Shown here: one piece after another, positions 1-5,381 of the stretch
How positions within the stretch are numbered: position 1 is the stretch's first letter
How the letters are laid out: the number at the start of each line of letters is the position of its first letter
Assembly: GCA_049688395.1 (NCBI GenBank)
Contig: JBAVKQ010000136.1
Coordinates: 1-7,644 of the forward strand
Origin: Prado023 sp049688395
GTDB lineage: Bacteria > Actinomycetota > Actinomycetes > S36-B12 > CAIYMF01
Direction: 5' to 3'
Length of the DNA: 7,644 nt
The notes under the pieces: generated by a model
Seen by the model: the letters and a program-made list of their open reading frames with translations, nothing else
The model's database searches: none
What the model was told of the DNA's origin: nothing
Position numbers and translations under genes: made by a program

Positions 1-412
1 GCTCAGCGCGGGCGGTGTCCCGGTCGGCCTCGGCCTGTTCCGCGGTAGCGCGGGCAATGTCCCGGTCGGCCAGAGCGGCCAGCCGGTCACCCTCGGAGCG
101 GGCGACCTGGGCGTGGGCGGCCTCGACCTGGGCGCGCACCTCGCCCAGGCGGGCCTCGACCGAGGTCGGGTCCGCCCACTGGGCCAACTCGCTGAGCGCG
201 GAGTCGAGCAGGTCAGACTGCGCGGCCGCGGCCCGGGCCTGCTGCTCGGACACGTCCAGCCACGCGGCCACCAGGTGCCGGATCCGGCCCTCGGCCGGCA
301 GCGAGTCGGCCAGCTTGCGGCTGGCCGCCGCCGAACTCTCCGTCGCGGTGGCCGCGGCCTGCTTGCGGACCGCCCGCTTGGCCTGACGCGCCCCCTCCGG
401 GGTGGGGCACAA
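1..412 (-). CDS. Ala-rich coiled-coil protein, partial (C-terminus beyond left edge)
   Basis: I do not recognise a named family. The minus frame stays open from about 538 to the edge. From position 412 inward it has strongly G/C-rich third positions and a composition dominated by Ala, Glu, Arg, Asp and Gln. A basic segment (EGARQAKRAVRKQ, about residues 6-18) is followed by a helical region with WLDVSEQQ (51-58). After that come heptad-like stretches (residues 85-137, such as RLAALADRD and ATAEQAEADRDTARAE) typical of a long coiled coil. Basic head plus Ala-rich coil resembles KfrA-like plasmid DNA-binding proteins in style only. The start is uncertain. TTG at 412 is the nearest in-frame candidate but has only GAGG directly against it. 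ATG at 538 would add 42 low-complexity residues and coincide with the acetyltransferase start. Upstream of about 395, a neighbouring frame reads more like protein (acidic, ADSAIDDEVVPHP), so a frameshift near the G run at 388-397 is possible. The gene is real with fair confidence; its function is unknown. Confidence 0.6.
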   Translation of the reverse strand, partial: MCPTPEGARQAKRAVRKQAAATATESSAAASRKLADSLPAEGRIRHLVAAWLDVSEQQARAAAAQSDLLDSALSELAQWADPTSVEARLGEVRAQVEAAHAQVARSEGDRLAALADRDIARATAEQAEADRDTARAE

Positions 413-536
413 CCTCGTCGTCGATGGCGGAATCCGCGGCGACTGATGGCCCGCGCCTGGGCTGGTGGTCCTCGTCCCGGTTGGTTGAGAATCGTGCGAC
501 CGCGGTAGCGGCTCCCTCCCAGGTTTTGGAGGCCCC

Positions 537-953
537 ATGGGGATCACCTACATCGACCGTGTCGCGACCGCTGAGGAGCATCGGCTGCTCGCCGAGCGGG
601 TGGGGTGGGCGGACGCGTTCCCATGGGAGGCGATGCCGGGGTCCTTGGCCGGGTCGTATTGCGGCACCGTGGCCCTGACCGGCGATGCTCAGGTGGTGGG
701 AATGGGTCGGGCCGTCGGGGATGGCGCGTTCTTCTTCTACCTGCAGGACATCGCGGTTGATCCCGAGTACCAGGCACTCGGGATCGGGGGTGAGCTCATC
801 CGCCGGCTCATCGACCAGGTGAGGGGTCTGACGGGTGGCGAGGCGTTCATCGGATTGTTCGCGACCGACGCGGCGATCCCACTGTACCGTCGCGCAGGCT
901 TCGACGACCAGGGGCCGCTGAGCGGCATGTGGCAGGTCCTGGGCAGCCCCTGA
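537..953 (+). CDS. GNAT family N-acetyltransferase
   Basis: This is a 138-residue single-domain GNAT enzyme expected to transfer an acetyl group from acetyl-CoA to an amine; the substrate cannot be read from sequence. The acetyl-CoA-binding motif A is clear. A beta strand FFFYLQDIAVDP (65-76) leads into the pyrophosphate loop Q79-A-L-G82-I-G84, followed by helix GELIRRLIDQV (85-95). Motif B follows as FIGLFATDAAIPLYRRAGF (104-122), with Tyr117 at the usual general-acid position. Length is normal for a stand-alone GNAT. The start is well supported: GGAGG at 528-532 lies four bases before ATG 537, and the domain begins at once. The gene is convergent with the CPBP protease gene and divergent from the coiled-coil gene, so it is probably a one-gene transcript. 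The ATG lies in CCATGG, so the opposite strand also reads ATG there. Confidence 0.93.
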   Translation: MGITYIDRVATAEEHRLLAERVGWADAFPWEAMPGSLAGSYCGTVALTGDAQVVGMGRAVGDGAFFFYLQDIAVDPEYQALGIGGELIRRLIDQVRGLTGGEAFIGLFATDAAIPLYRRAGFDDQGPLSGMWQVLGSP

Positions 954-1114
954 CACGGCGGACCACGCGTCCCGGATGGGCTGGGCCGCGGCATTAGCGG
1001 GGGCGGCGGGTTGCGCCCGGTCCGTGCATCTGGCGCGCACGCTGGCCTTGGACGAATGAACCTCGGGGGAGTCTGCTGATCGGTCGGTCCGGCGGCGATC
1101 GGCGCGATGCCCCC

Positions 1115-1146
1115 GGACGAACTCCGTCCACCGCGCCCGGGGCGGT
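1115..1146. terminator. Weak paired hairpins between convergent genes
   Basis: The 192-bp gap at 954-1145 lies between two converging genes. It holds two short dyads next to the protease stop codon. GGACG (1115-1119) pairs with CGTCC (1125-1129) across a 5-base loop, and ACCGC (1130-1134) pairs with GCGGT (1142-1146). Neither has a T tract. Their position between facing stop codons fits a bidirectional terminator, but 5-bp stems are expected by chance at this G+C. I see no other gene in the gap. Confidence 0.25.
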
Positions 1147-1991
1147 TACCGGGTGTGCGCCTCTGAGGGCTGTCGGACGGCACCGGGAGTCGAGGGTTCG
1201 GGGTGGATCAGGCCGGTGGTGTTCGCGGGCATCGTACGTAGGGCGGGCACGACTGCTGCTGCGGCCAGGCATTGCAGAGTCACCATCAGCCAGAACAGGT
1301 CGGCGCCGGCGCTCATCACGCCGGTGTAGGCGATGGCCACGTCGGTGGTGGCGTGGAACAGGGCAGCGAGCAGGACGCTGCCCCTGGTGTGGTTGAAGAT
1401 CCAGGAGGTCAGGACCGAGGTTGCCAGGATGGATAGCAGGAACCCCGCGAAGGGGATCGAGGATTGGAACGAGTCGGCGATGAGGAACAGCGGGATGTGC
1501 CACAGTCCCCAGAGCAAGCCCAGGACCAGGGCGGCGGTCAATGGTTGCATCCGGGCCTGCAGCCGGGGCAGGGCGAATCCTCGCCATGCGGATTCCTCGG
1601 TGAGCAGGAACAGCCAGAGCGAGACCAGCAGCAGCACCGGGACACCCCCGGCTGCGACCTCTTTCCCCACGGCGGTGGTCATCCCCAGCGCGGTGCCGAG
1701 TTCCACGGCCAGGAACGCGAGCGCCGGGGTGAGTAGCAGGGCCGCGGCGTACCACTGCCATCCGACCCGGGCTCGGACGATCCTGGCCAGCAGGTCCTTC
1801 ACCCCTGGCCACCGCTCAGCCAGGGCGGCAGTCCCGAAGGTGGCCATGGTCAGGCCCAGCCAGAAGGCGAGGGCCTGCGGGATGTGCCAGCTTGTCCAGC
1901 CCTGGTCCTGGGCGATGGTGGTTCCCCAGATGGCCCAGGGCAGCAGGAAGGCCAGCGCGAGGAAGGTGGTCAGTTGATGCTTGCGGATCAT
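1146..1991 (-). CDS. CPBP family intramembrane glutamic endopeptidase (CAAX/Abi type)
   Basis: This 281-residue multi-pass membrane protein belongs to the CPBP (Rce1-like, Abi) family, whose active site lies within the membrane. The three signature motifs are present. They are E132-E133-SAW-R137 (TEESAWRGF), W161-GLW-H165 (LLWGLWHIP, with Trp where Phe is common), and N200-H201 with H213 (IFNHTRGSVLLAALFHATTD). About seven hydrophobic segments flank them, the first at residues 8-25 and another at 120-131. The start at ATG 1991 is chosen because AGGAGG lies six bases upstream and the first membrane helix follows at once. The frame stays open 81 codons further, but that stretch is the Arg/Gly/Pro shadow of the upstream gene. 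The ATG overlaps the upstream stop as ATGA, so translation is probably coupled to the channel gene. Bacterial members serve in prenyl-protein or peptide processing and bacteriocin immunity; which applies here is unknown. Confidence 0.93.
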   Translation of the reverse strand: MIRKHQLTTFLALAFLLPWAIWGTTIAQDQGWTSWHIPQALAFWLGLTMATFGTAALAERWPGVKDLLARIVRARVGWQWYAAALLLTPALAFLAVELGTALGMTTAVGKEVAAGGVPVLLLVSLWLFLLTEESAWRGFALPRLQARMQPLTAALVLGLLWGLWHIPLFLIADSFQSSIPFAGFLLSILATSVLTSWIFNHTRGSVLLAALFHATTDVAIAYTGVMSAGADLFWLMVTLQCLAAAAVVPALRTMPANTTGLIHPEPSTPGAVRQPSEAHTR

Positions 1992-2662
1992 GTGTCTCCT
2001 CCTGGTGAGGGGGCCACCTCCGACGAGGTTCGCCGTTGGTAGACCCAGATGAGTGCGACTTGGAGCAGTGCGATCGCGATCCAGAGGTACTTGGCGGCGT
2101 CCGGGCTGACCAGCGCGACCGGGATGCTGGCCAGGAACACCGCCGGGACGACGGCCCCCCTGGCCCGTAGGTAGCCGAAGAGGTCCGGGCCTAACTCCTC
2201 GACGAACAGGCCCCGGTTCCATGCGTACTGCCACATCGCCAGGTGGGCCAGGCCCATGGCGGCCACGATCGTCGCGTACAGGATGACCGCCGCGGACTGC
2301 TCGGCGTAGGCGGCGAGCACACCGGTGCCATAGGCCACCAGGGCGACGAAGAGCAGGGCCAGAAGGTTGATCCGCTGCAGGGTGGCGTCATAGCTGTCGA
2401 GGAGTCGGAACATCCGGTGATGCGACATCCAGGCGGCCCCGACCACGGCGAAGGACAGCGCGAAGGCGAGGTACTCGGGAACCTGCTCCCGCAGCGCCTG
2501 GGTCAGGTCCTCGTCGGGCACCCTCGGCACCTGGATCTCCACGGCCAGCAGGGTCATGGCGATCGCGAAGACCGCGTCACTGAAGAACGAGGTCCGCTCA
2601 GTGTCAGTGCCGGTGCTGACCCAGTCACGGTAACCGGAGTAGACGCTGCGTACCGTCGCCAC
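1988..2662 (-). CDS. TMEM175 family potassium channel (DUF1211)
   Basis: This 224-residue protein has six predicted membrane helices and matches bacterial TMEM175 proteins (about 200 residues), which form tetrameric potassium channels. The family signature is in the first helix: R23-TSF-F27-S28-D29-AVFAIAMTLL (to residue 39). The conserved segment WMSHHRMFRLL (78-88) follows the second helix. Further hydrophobic segments are at about 98-118, 126-147, 170-186 and 192-208. The start is GTG at 2662, because an in-frame TAA lies only four codons upstream (2672-2674) and no other start precedes the signature. No Shine-Dalgarno is visible. Instead a CATAAT box sits eight bases upstream, which fits a leaderless mRNA. 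The stop overlaps the protease ATG. The channel assignment is firm; a link in function with the protease is inference. Confidence 0.93.
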   Translation of the reverse strand: MATVRSVYSGYRDWVSTGTDTERTSFFSDAVFAIAMTLLAVEIQVPRVPDEDLTQALREQVPEYLAFALSFAVVGAAWMSHHRMFRLLDSYDATLQRINLLALLFVALVAYGTGVLAAYAEQSAAVILYATIVAAMGLAHLAMWQYAWNRGLFVEELGPDLFGYLRARGAVVPAVFLASIPVALVSPDAAKYLWIAIALLQVALIWVYQRRTSSEVAPSPGGDT

Positions 2663-2670
2663 GGACAGTG

Positions 2671-2699
2671 ATTATGCAACGGCATCCCCATCACCGGAA
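2671..2699 (-). promoter_or_regulatory. Candidate promoter for a leaderless channel-protease transcript
   Basis: On the minus strand CATAAT (2676-2671) matches the -10 consensus at five of six positions. It is eight bases before the GTG start, so transcription would begin at or within a base or two of that codon. A weak -35 candidate, TTCCGG (2699-2694), lies 17 bases further upstream. The box itself contains the in-frame TAA that rules out any earlier start. Leaderless GTG/ATG mRNAs are common in actinobacteria. The -35 match is poor. Confidence 0.5.
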
Positions 2700-2715
2700 G
2701 GCCCCCCGCGTTCGA

Positions 2716-2742
2716 GATGGGTAAGGACAAACCGCGCCCATC
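2716..2742. terminator. Inverted repeat after the exporter gene
   Basis: GATGGG (2716-2721) and CCCATC (2737-2742) form a perfect 6-bp dyad with a 15-base loop. It lies 23 bases past the exporter stop and upstream of the channel promoter. It could end the regulator-exporter transcript or be an operator. There is no T tract and the loop is long, so support is weak. Confidence 0.25.
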
Positions 2743-2764
2743 AACGGCAGGGCCGCCCTCGGTG

Positions 2765-4060
2765 TCATGGGGTGACGCCTGCCTGCACCTGGGCGTCGCG
2801 GGCGCGGCTCGTCGCGGCCAGGACGTCCATCTCTCGCCCGACCGGGAGGACGAAGGGCGCCAGGGTGGTGATCAGGTAGGCCCCACCGAACAGCAAGAGG
2901 GTGGTATCCAGGCCGAGGGTTTCGACCGCGACGCCGCCGAGCAGCGCACCCAGGGGCATCCCTGCCCAGGCCAGCGCGGCCATGGCGCCGAGGACTCGGG
3001 CCTGCATCTCGCGGGGCACGGCCTCGTACTCGGTCGAGGCCAGCGCGGGGTTGATCGATCCCACGCCGAGGCCGGCGACCACGGAGACGGCCAGCACCGG
3101 CGGCAGGGTGACTGCCAGGGCCAGCACGAGGAACCGGGGTGCCCCGCCGATGAGGAATCCGAGCGCGAAGGACATCCGCCGGGGTATCCGGGGTCCGAGC
3201 CAGGCGAAGGTGGCCGACCCGGCGGCCGCCCCGACACCGAAGGCGCCGCCGATGAGACCCAGGCCGAGCGGGCCACCCAGTGTGTCGGCAACGCACACGG
3301 GCACAAGGACGGCGCTGTAAGCTTGGTCCAGCAGGTTCGTGACGAGGACCATAGAGGCGATAGCGATCAAGATGGGTGTGCGACGCAGGAAGTCCAATCC
3401 CTCTCGGAGGTTGCGCAGGTAGGCGGTCGTGGCTGAGCCGCCCGGTATGGGAGCGATCGTTGGGGGCTGAGCGGCGCGGGGCACGAGCGCTGCGATCAGA
3501 GCGCCGGCGACCACGAACGAGACTGCGTCGATGATCAGGACCGCGGGGGCTGACCAGATGGCCATCATCACCCCGGCCAGCGGGATGCCGACCATGCCGG
3601 CCACCCGGTTCATCCCGTCGTGGAGTCCCGTGGCGCGCTCGATCGGCGTGCCAGCCAGGCCTGCGTCACCTGGCAGCAGGACGTTGCTGGCCGACGCGGC
3701 CCCTCGGGCAGCTCCGCGCAGGCCGACCAGGGTCAGCAGGATGGGAATCGTCAGGTGGTCCAGCGCCGCCAGCACGGGGATCGCCCCGACCAGCACCGCT
3801 GCCGCCGCATTGGCCGCGATCGCCACCCGTCGCGCGCCGACCCTGTCCACCAGCGGTCCGCCGAGCCCCTGCACCAGGACCATGGGGAGGATCTCGACGA
3901 AGCCAGCCAGCCCGGTCAGGGCCGGGCTGCCCGTCGTCGCCAGGACGAACCACGGCACGGCCACCATCGACATCCGGGTCCCAGTGGTCGACACGACCTC
4001 CGAGGTCAGATACCCGACCAGGGGTGCGCGTCGCCGCCGCGACGGGGCCATCGAGGTCAT
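2765..4060 (-). CDS. MFS family transporter (probable drug or metabolite exporter)
   Basis: This 431-residue major facilitator protein has about 12 hydrophobic helices in two halves, joined near residues 190-220 by a loop containing VPRAAQPPTIAPIPGG. It is expected to be a proton-driven exporter in the cytoplasmic membrane; the substrate is unknown. The loop after helix 2 carries motif A as G67-G-P-L-V-D72-R73-V-G75-A-R-R78. A basic stretch (PSRRRRAP, 6-13) precedes helix 1, as is usual at the cytoplasmic face. The start is ATG 4060; the 122 extra open codons upstream are the regulator gene read in another frame. The ATG overlaps the regulator stop as ATGA (4057-4060), so the two are co-translated. 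A single-component regulator followed directly by an MFS pump suggests ligand-controlled efflux. Length and motifs look intact. Confidence 0.92.
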   Translation of the reverse strand: MTSMAPSRRRRAPLVGYLTSEVVSTTGTRMSMVAVPWFVLATTGSPALTGLAGFVEILPMVLVQGLGGPLVDRVGARRVAIAANAAAAVLVGAIPVLAALDHLTIPILLTLVGLRGAARGAASASNVLLPGDAGLAGTPIERATGLHDGMNRVAGMVGIPLAGVMMAIWSAPAVLIIDAVSFVVAGALIAALVPRAAQPPTIAPIPGGSATTAYLRNLREGLDFLRRTPILIAIASMVLVTNLLDQAYSAVLVPVCVADTLGGPLGLGLIGGAFGVGAAAGSATFAWLGPRIPRRMSFALGFLIGGAPRFLVLALAVTLPPVLAVSVVAGLGVGSINPALASTEYEAVPREMQARVLGAMAALAWAGMPLGALLGGVAVETLGLDTTLLLFGGAYLITTLAPFVLPVGREMDVLAATSRARDAQVQAGVTP

Positions 4061-4689
4061 GGCTGGTCCCGGCCGGTGATGGTGGGCATCGCCTGAAGCT
4101 GCACGGCAACCCGCTGCCGGCCTTCGGCAGGCGGCCGGCCGCCTACGGCAGATCGGAAGCGGCCCAGCACCTCGTGCACCGCGGAGCCGAGTTCCGCGGC
4201 CTCGTCGGAGGTCAGGTCTAGCCAGTAGTCGCTGAGGTCCCCGACATCGGACCAGTCCCGGCCAAGCGCCTCGCGGGTCGTCGCCTGCCCGGCGATGTAC
4301 TGGGCGATCCGGTCGGCATGGGCCGCGGCGACCGACCGGAGGTACCCGTCGGCAAGGGCACGGGTCTCCGCATCCGCGTCCGGGATGGGGCGCAGCTCGG
4401 TGTACCTGTGCGCGGCCCGCCACCAACGCTCGCGACGGTTCGACCGGGGGGTCTCGTCCTCCACGATGAACCCGTGGACGGCCAACTGCCGCAGGTGATA
4501 GCTGGTCACCCCGCTGGACTCCGACACCCGTGCGGCCAGCTGGCTGGCGGTGGCCGGCCCCTCCGTGCGCAGCAGTCCCAACAGACGCACCCGCATGGGG
4601 TGCGCCAGCCCCTTGAGCGCACGTGCGTCGAGGACGACGCTCTCAGGGCCCGAGGAGATCGTCGAACCCGCGGAGGAGAAGGGATCCGG
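4057..4689 (-). CDS. ArsR-type winged-helix transcriptional regulator, 5' end missing
   Basis: The product has an N-terminal winged helix-turn-helix: LDARALKGLAHPMRVRLLGL, then ATASQLAARV, and the recognition segment VTSYHLRQLAVHGFIVED. The motif RERWWRAAHR follows, and then an about 110-residue helical C-terminal region of the kind found in actinobacterial HTH regulators. It should repress or sense for the exporter gene it overlaps by ATGA. The odd point is the start. Reading upstream from the HTH through PESVV and PFSSAGSTISS to about 4689, there is no ATG, GTG or TTG. The first in-frame Met (4596) lies inside helix 1 and would destroy the domain. Further upstream the frame becomes the antisense of the zinc-repeat gene, with a GTG only at 4971. 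I therefore read the gene as having lost its first codons at a breakpoint near 4684-4698. It may still be made from a non-standard start. Confidence 0.8.
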   Translation of the reverse strand, partial: PDPFSSAGSTISSGPESVVLDARALKGLAHPMRVRLLGLLRTEGPATASQLAARVSESSGVTSYHLRQLAVHGFIVEDETPRSNRRERWWRAAHRYTELRPIPDADAETRALADGYLRSVAAAHADRIAQYIAGQATTREALGRDWSDVGDLSDYWLDLTSDEAAELGSAVHEVLGRFRSAVGGRPPAEGRQRVAVQLQAMPTITGRDQP

Positions 4690-4698
4690 ACGGGGATC
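4684..4698. other. Probable rearrangement breakpoint joining two truncated genes
   Basis: To the left, the minus-strand regulator is protein-like up to about here but has no start codon. To the right, the plus-strand zinc-repeat protein begins in mid-repeat at CGT CAC TAC (4698-4706), with the expected preceding Cys replaced by Gly. Both genes therefore lose their 5' ends at the same spot. The segment includes GGATCC at 4682-4687 and a second GATC at 4695-4698. A natural deletion or insertion and an assembly or cloning chimera would look alike. Confidence 0.5.
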
Positions 4699-4964
4699 GT
4701 CACTACCAGCGGTGGCGGGCCACCGGGGACCCCGGCCCGGCCGACCTGGACACCCCCCGGGGACCCCGCGGGTGCGCGGTACCCGGCTGCGACCAACCCC
4801 ACCACGCCAAGTCTCGGTGCCAGGCCCACTACACGCAGTGGCACTACAGCGCGGCCCCGGCCGCCCCGACGTGCACAGTCGACGGGTGCGCCCGGGCCCA
4901 CAAGGCCCGCGGCTGGTGCGACCTGCACTACCAGCAGTGGCGCCGGCAGAACCCCCACCCGTAG
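4698..4964 (+). pseudogene. Cys/His-repeat zinc-binding protein, N-terminally truncated
   Basis: The frame encodes tandem units of the form C-x4-C...H...C-x2-HY-x2-W. The first unit is only its tail (RHYQRWRATGDPG). The second is complete: CAVPGCDQPHHAKSRC, then QAHYTQWHY. The third is CTVDGCARAHKARGWC, then DLHYQQW, followed by the stop at 4962-4964. Each complete unit offers Cys, Cys, Cys and His for one zinc. Such units are frequent in short actinobacterial and phage proteins of unknown role. No start codon precedes the first partial unit except GTG at 4623, whose 25 added residues (RRGRRSQGPRRSS) are antisense of the regulator and look non-native. Missing start, missing first Cys and coincidence with the regulator's truncation point to a remnant. 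It could be expressed as a fusion from 4623. Confidence 0.6.
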
Positions 4965-5055
4965 GTCGCACACCAGGACTCAGGATGCCAACCCGGACCA
5001 GGGCTACACCGAGCTCGCCATGAGGACCCGTGGGACGCCAATGCCGGCAGCGGGA

Positions 5056-5111
5056 CCTGACCCCGGTGAGCGTGTCTCCGTGGGGGGCGGAACGCTCGAA
5101 CCGGGGTCAGG
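5056..5111. repeat. Long inverted repeat / strong hairpin
   Basis: CCTGACCCCGGT (5056-5067) is the perfect reverse complement of ACCGGGGTCAGG (5100-5111). Inside it, GAGCGT (5068-5073) pairs with ACGCTC (5092-5097), with only GA (5098-5099) bulged on the right arm. This gives 18 base pairs around an 18-base loop rich in G (5074-5091). It lies about 90 bases past the zinc-repeat stop. It could be a terminator without a T tract, a structured RNA element, or a protein-binding site. The bulge and length exceed what an ordinary terminator needs. Confidence 0.75.
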
Positions 5112-5200
5112 AAGGGGCACGCTAGACCCGGGAGCGCAGCTGGACAAGAACGACGTCATCCTGAGCACTACTCTCACCCTCGCATCGAGGTTGAGGGTTA

Positions 5201-5231
5201 CTCTGTGCACAGGTGTACAGGGTGTGGATAA
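5201..5231 (-). other. DnaA box (perfect) with degenerate neighbours
   Basis: The minus strand reads TTATCCACA at 5231-5223, an exact match to the classic DnaA box. Two weaker box-like words follow in the same orientation: CTGTACACC (5220-5212), with three mismatches to TTGTCCACA, and CTGTGCACA (5211-5203), with two. Clustered, same-orientation boxes occur at origins, at DnaA-titrating sites and in DnaA-regulated promoters. Only the first is strong, and one 9-mer can occur by chance. Confidence 0.45.
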
Positions 5232-5297
5232 CTAGGAGTAGTGGCGCCGGGCGGCCTGTCGTCACCGCCGCGCCCAAAGGAGCGGACTTCGTGGCGG

Positions 5298-5326
5298 TGC
5301 GCTCAGCCGCGGGGGGAGGGAGCGCA
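5298..5326. repeat. Short inverted repeat
   Basis: TGCGCTC (5298-5304) and GAGCGCA (5320-5326) form a perfect 7-bp dyad across a 15-base purine-rich loop. It lies between the DnaA-box cluster and the aminotransferase terminator. Role unknown; it adds to the structure density of this gap. Confidence 0.35.
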
Positions 5327-5354
5327 GCGGTGCTGACCTGGTCGCCGACAGAGG

Positions 5355-5377
5355 CCCCCACCCTTCTCGCGTGGGGG
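5355..5377 (-). terminator. GC-rich hairpin after the aminotransferase gene
   Basis: CCCCCAC (5355-5361) and GTGGGGG (5371-5377) form a perfect 7-bp stem with a 9-base loop. It begins five bases past the aminotransferase stop codon in the direction of transcription. There is no T tract, which is common for actinobacterial intrinsic terminators. Confidence 0.6.
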
Positions 5378-5381
5378 TGCG

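Larger units (their letters stand above)
4965..5381. other. 417-bp structured non-coding region
   Basis: No frame here looks coding. The region holds a long hairpin (5056-5111), a small perfect dyad CCTCG-CAT-CGAGG (5178-5190), a DnaA-box cluster (5201-5231), a 7-bp dyad (5298-5326) and a GC hairpin (5355-5377). A weak plus-strand promoter candidate is TTGAGG (5191-5196) with TGTACA (5214-5219) at 17-bp spacing. AAAGGAG (5276-5282) precedes a GTG at 5291 that opens only a 33-residue frame ending at 5392, with no recognisable content. Local structure density is much higher than in the other gaps. Confidence 0.5.

Noticed and set aside
213..1040. 275-codon minus frame
   Set aside because: It is mostly antisense to the acetyltransferase and continues out of frame over the coiled-coil gene; only a short part near 400-485 looks protein-like.
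1992..2234. 81-residue N-terminal extension of the CPBP protein
   Set aside because: Arg/Gly/Pro-rich shadow of the channel gene; ATG 1991 has an ideal ribosome-binding site and leads straight into the first helix.
2717..3436. 239-codon plus frame (and the plus frame at 4318-5235)
   Set aside because: Antisense to the exporter, or to the regulator and zinc-repeat genes; Gly/Arg/Asp/Gln-rich composition typical of shadows in G+C-rich DNA.
4061..4426. 122-residue N-terminal extension of the exporter
   Set aside because: It is the regulator gene read in another frame, Cys/Arg/Pro-rich with no family content.
5056..5111. Integron attC site
   Set aside because: The bulged hairpin looks superficially similar, but the conserved attC core boxes (GTTRRRY / RYYYAAC) are absent and no integrase is present.
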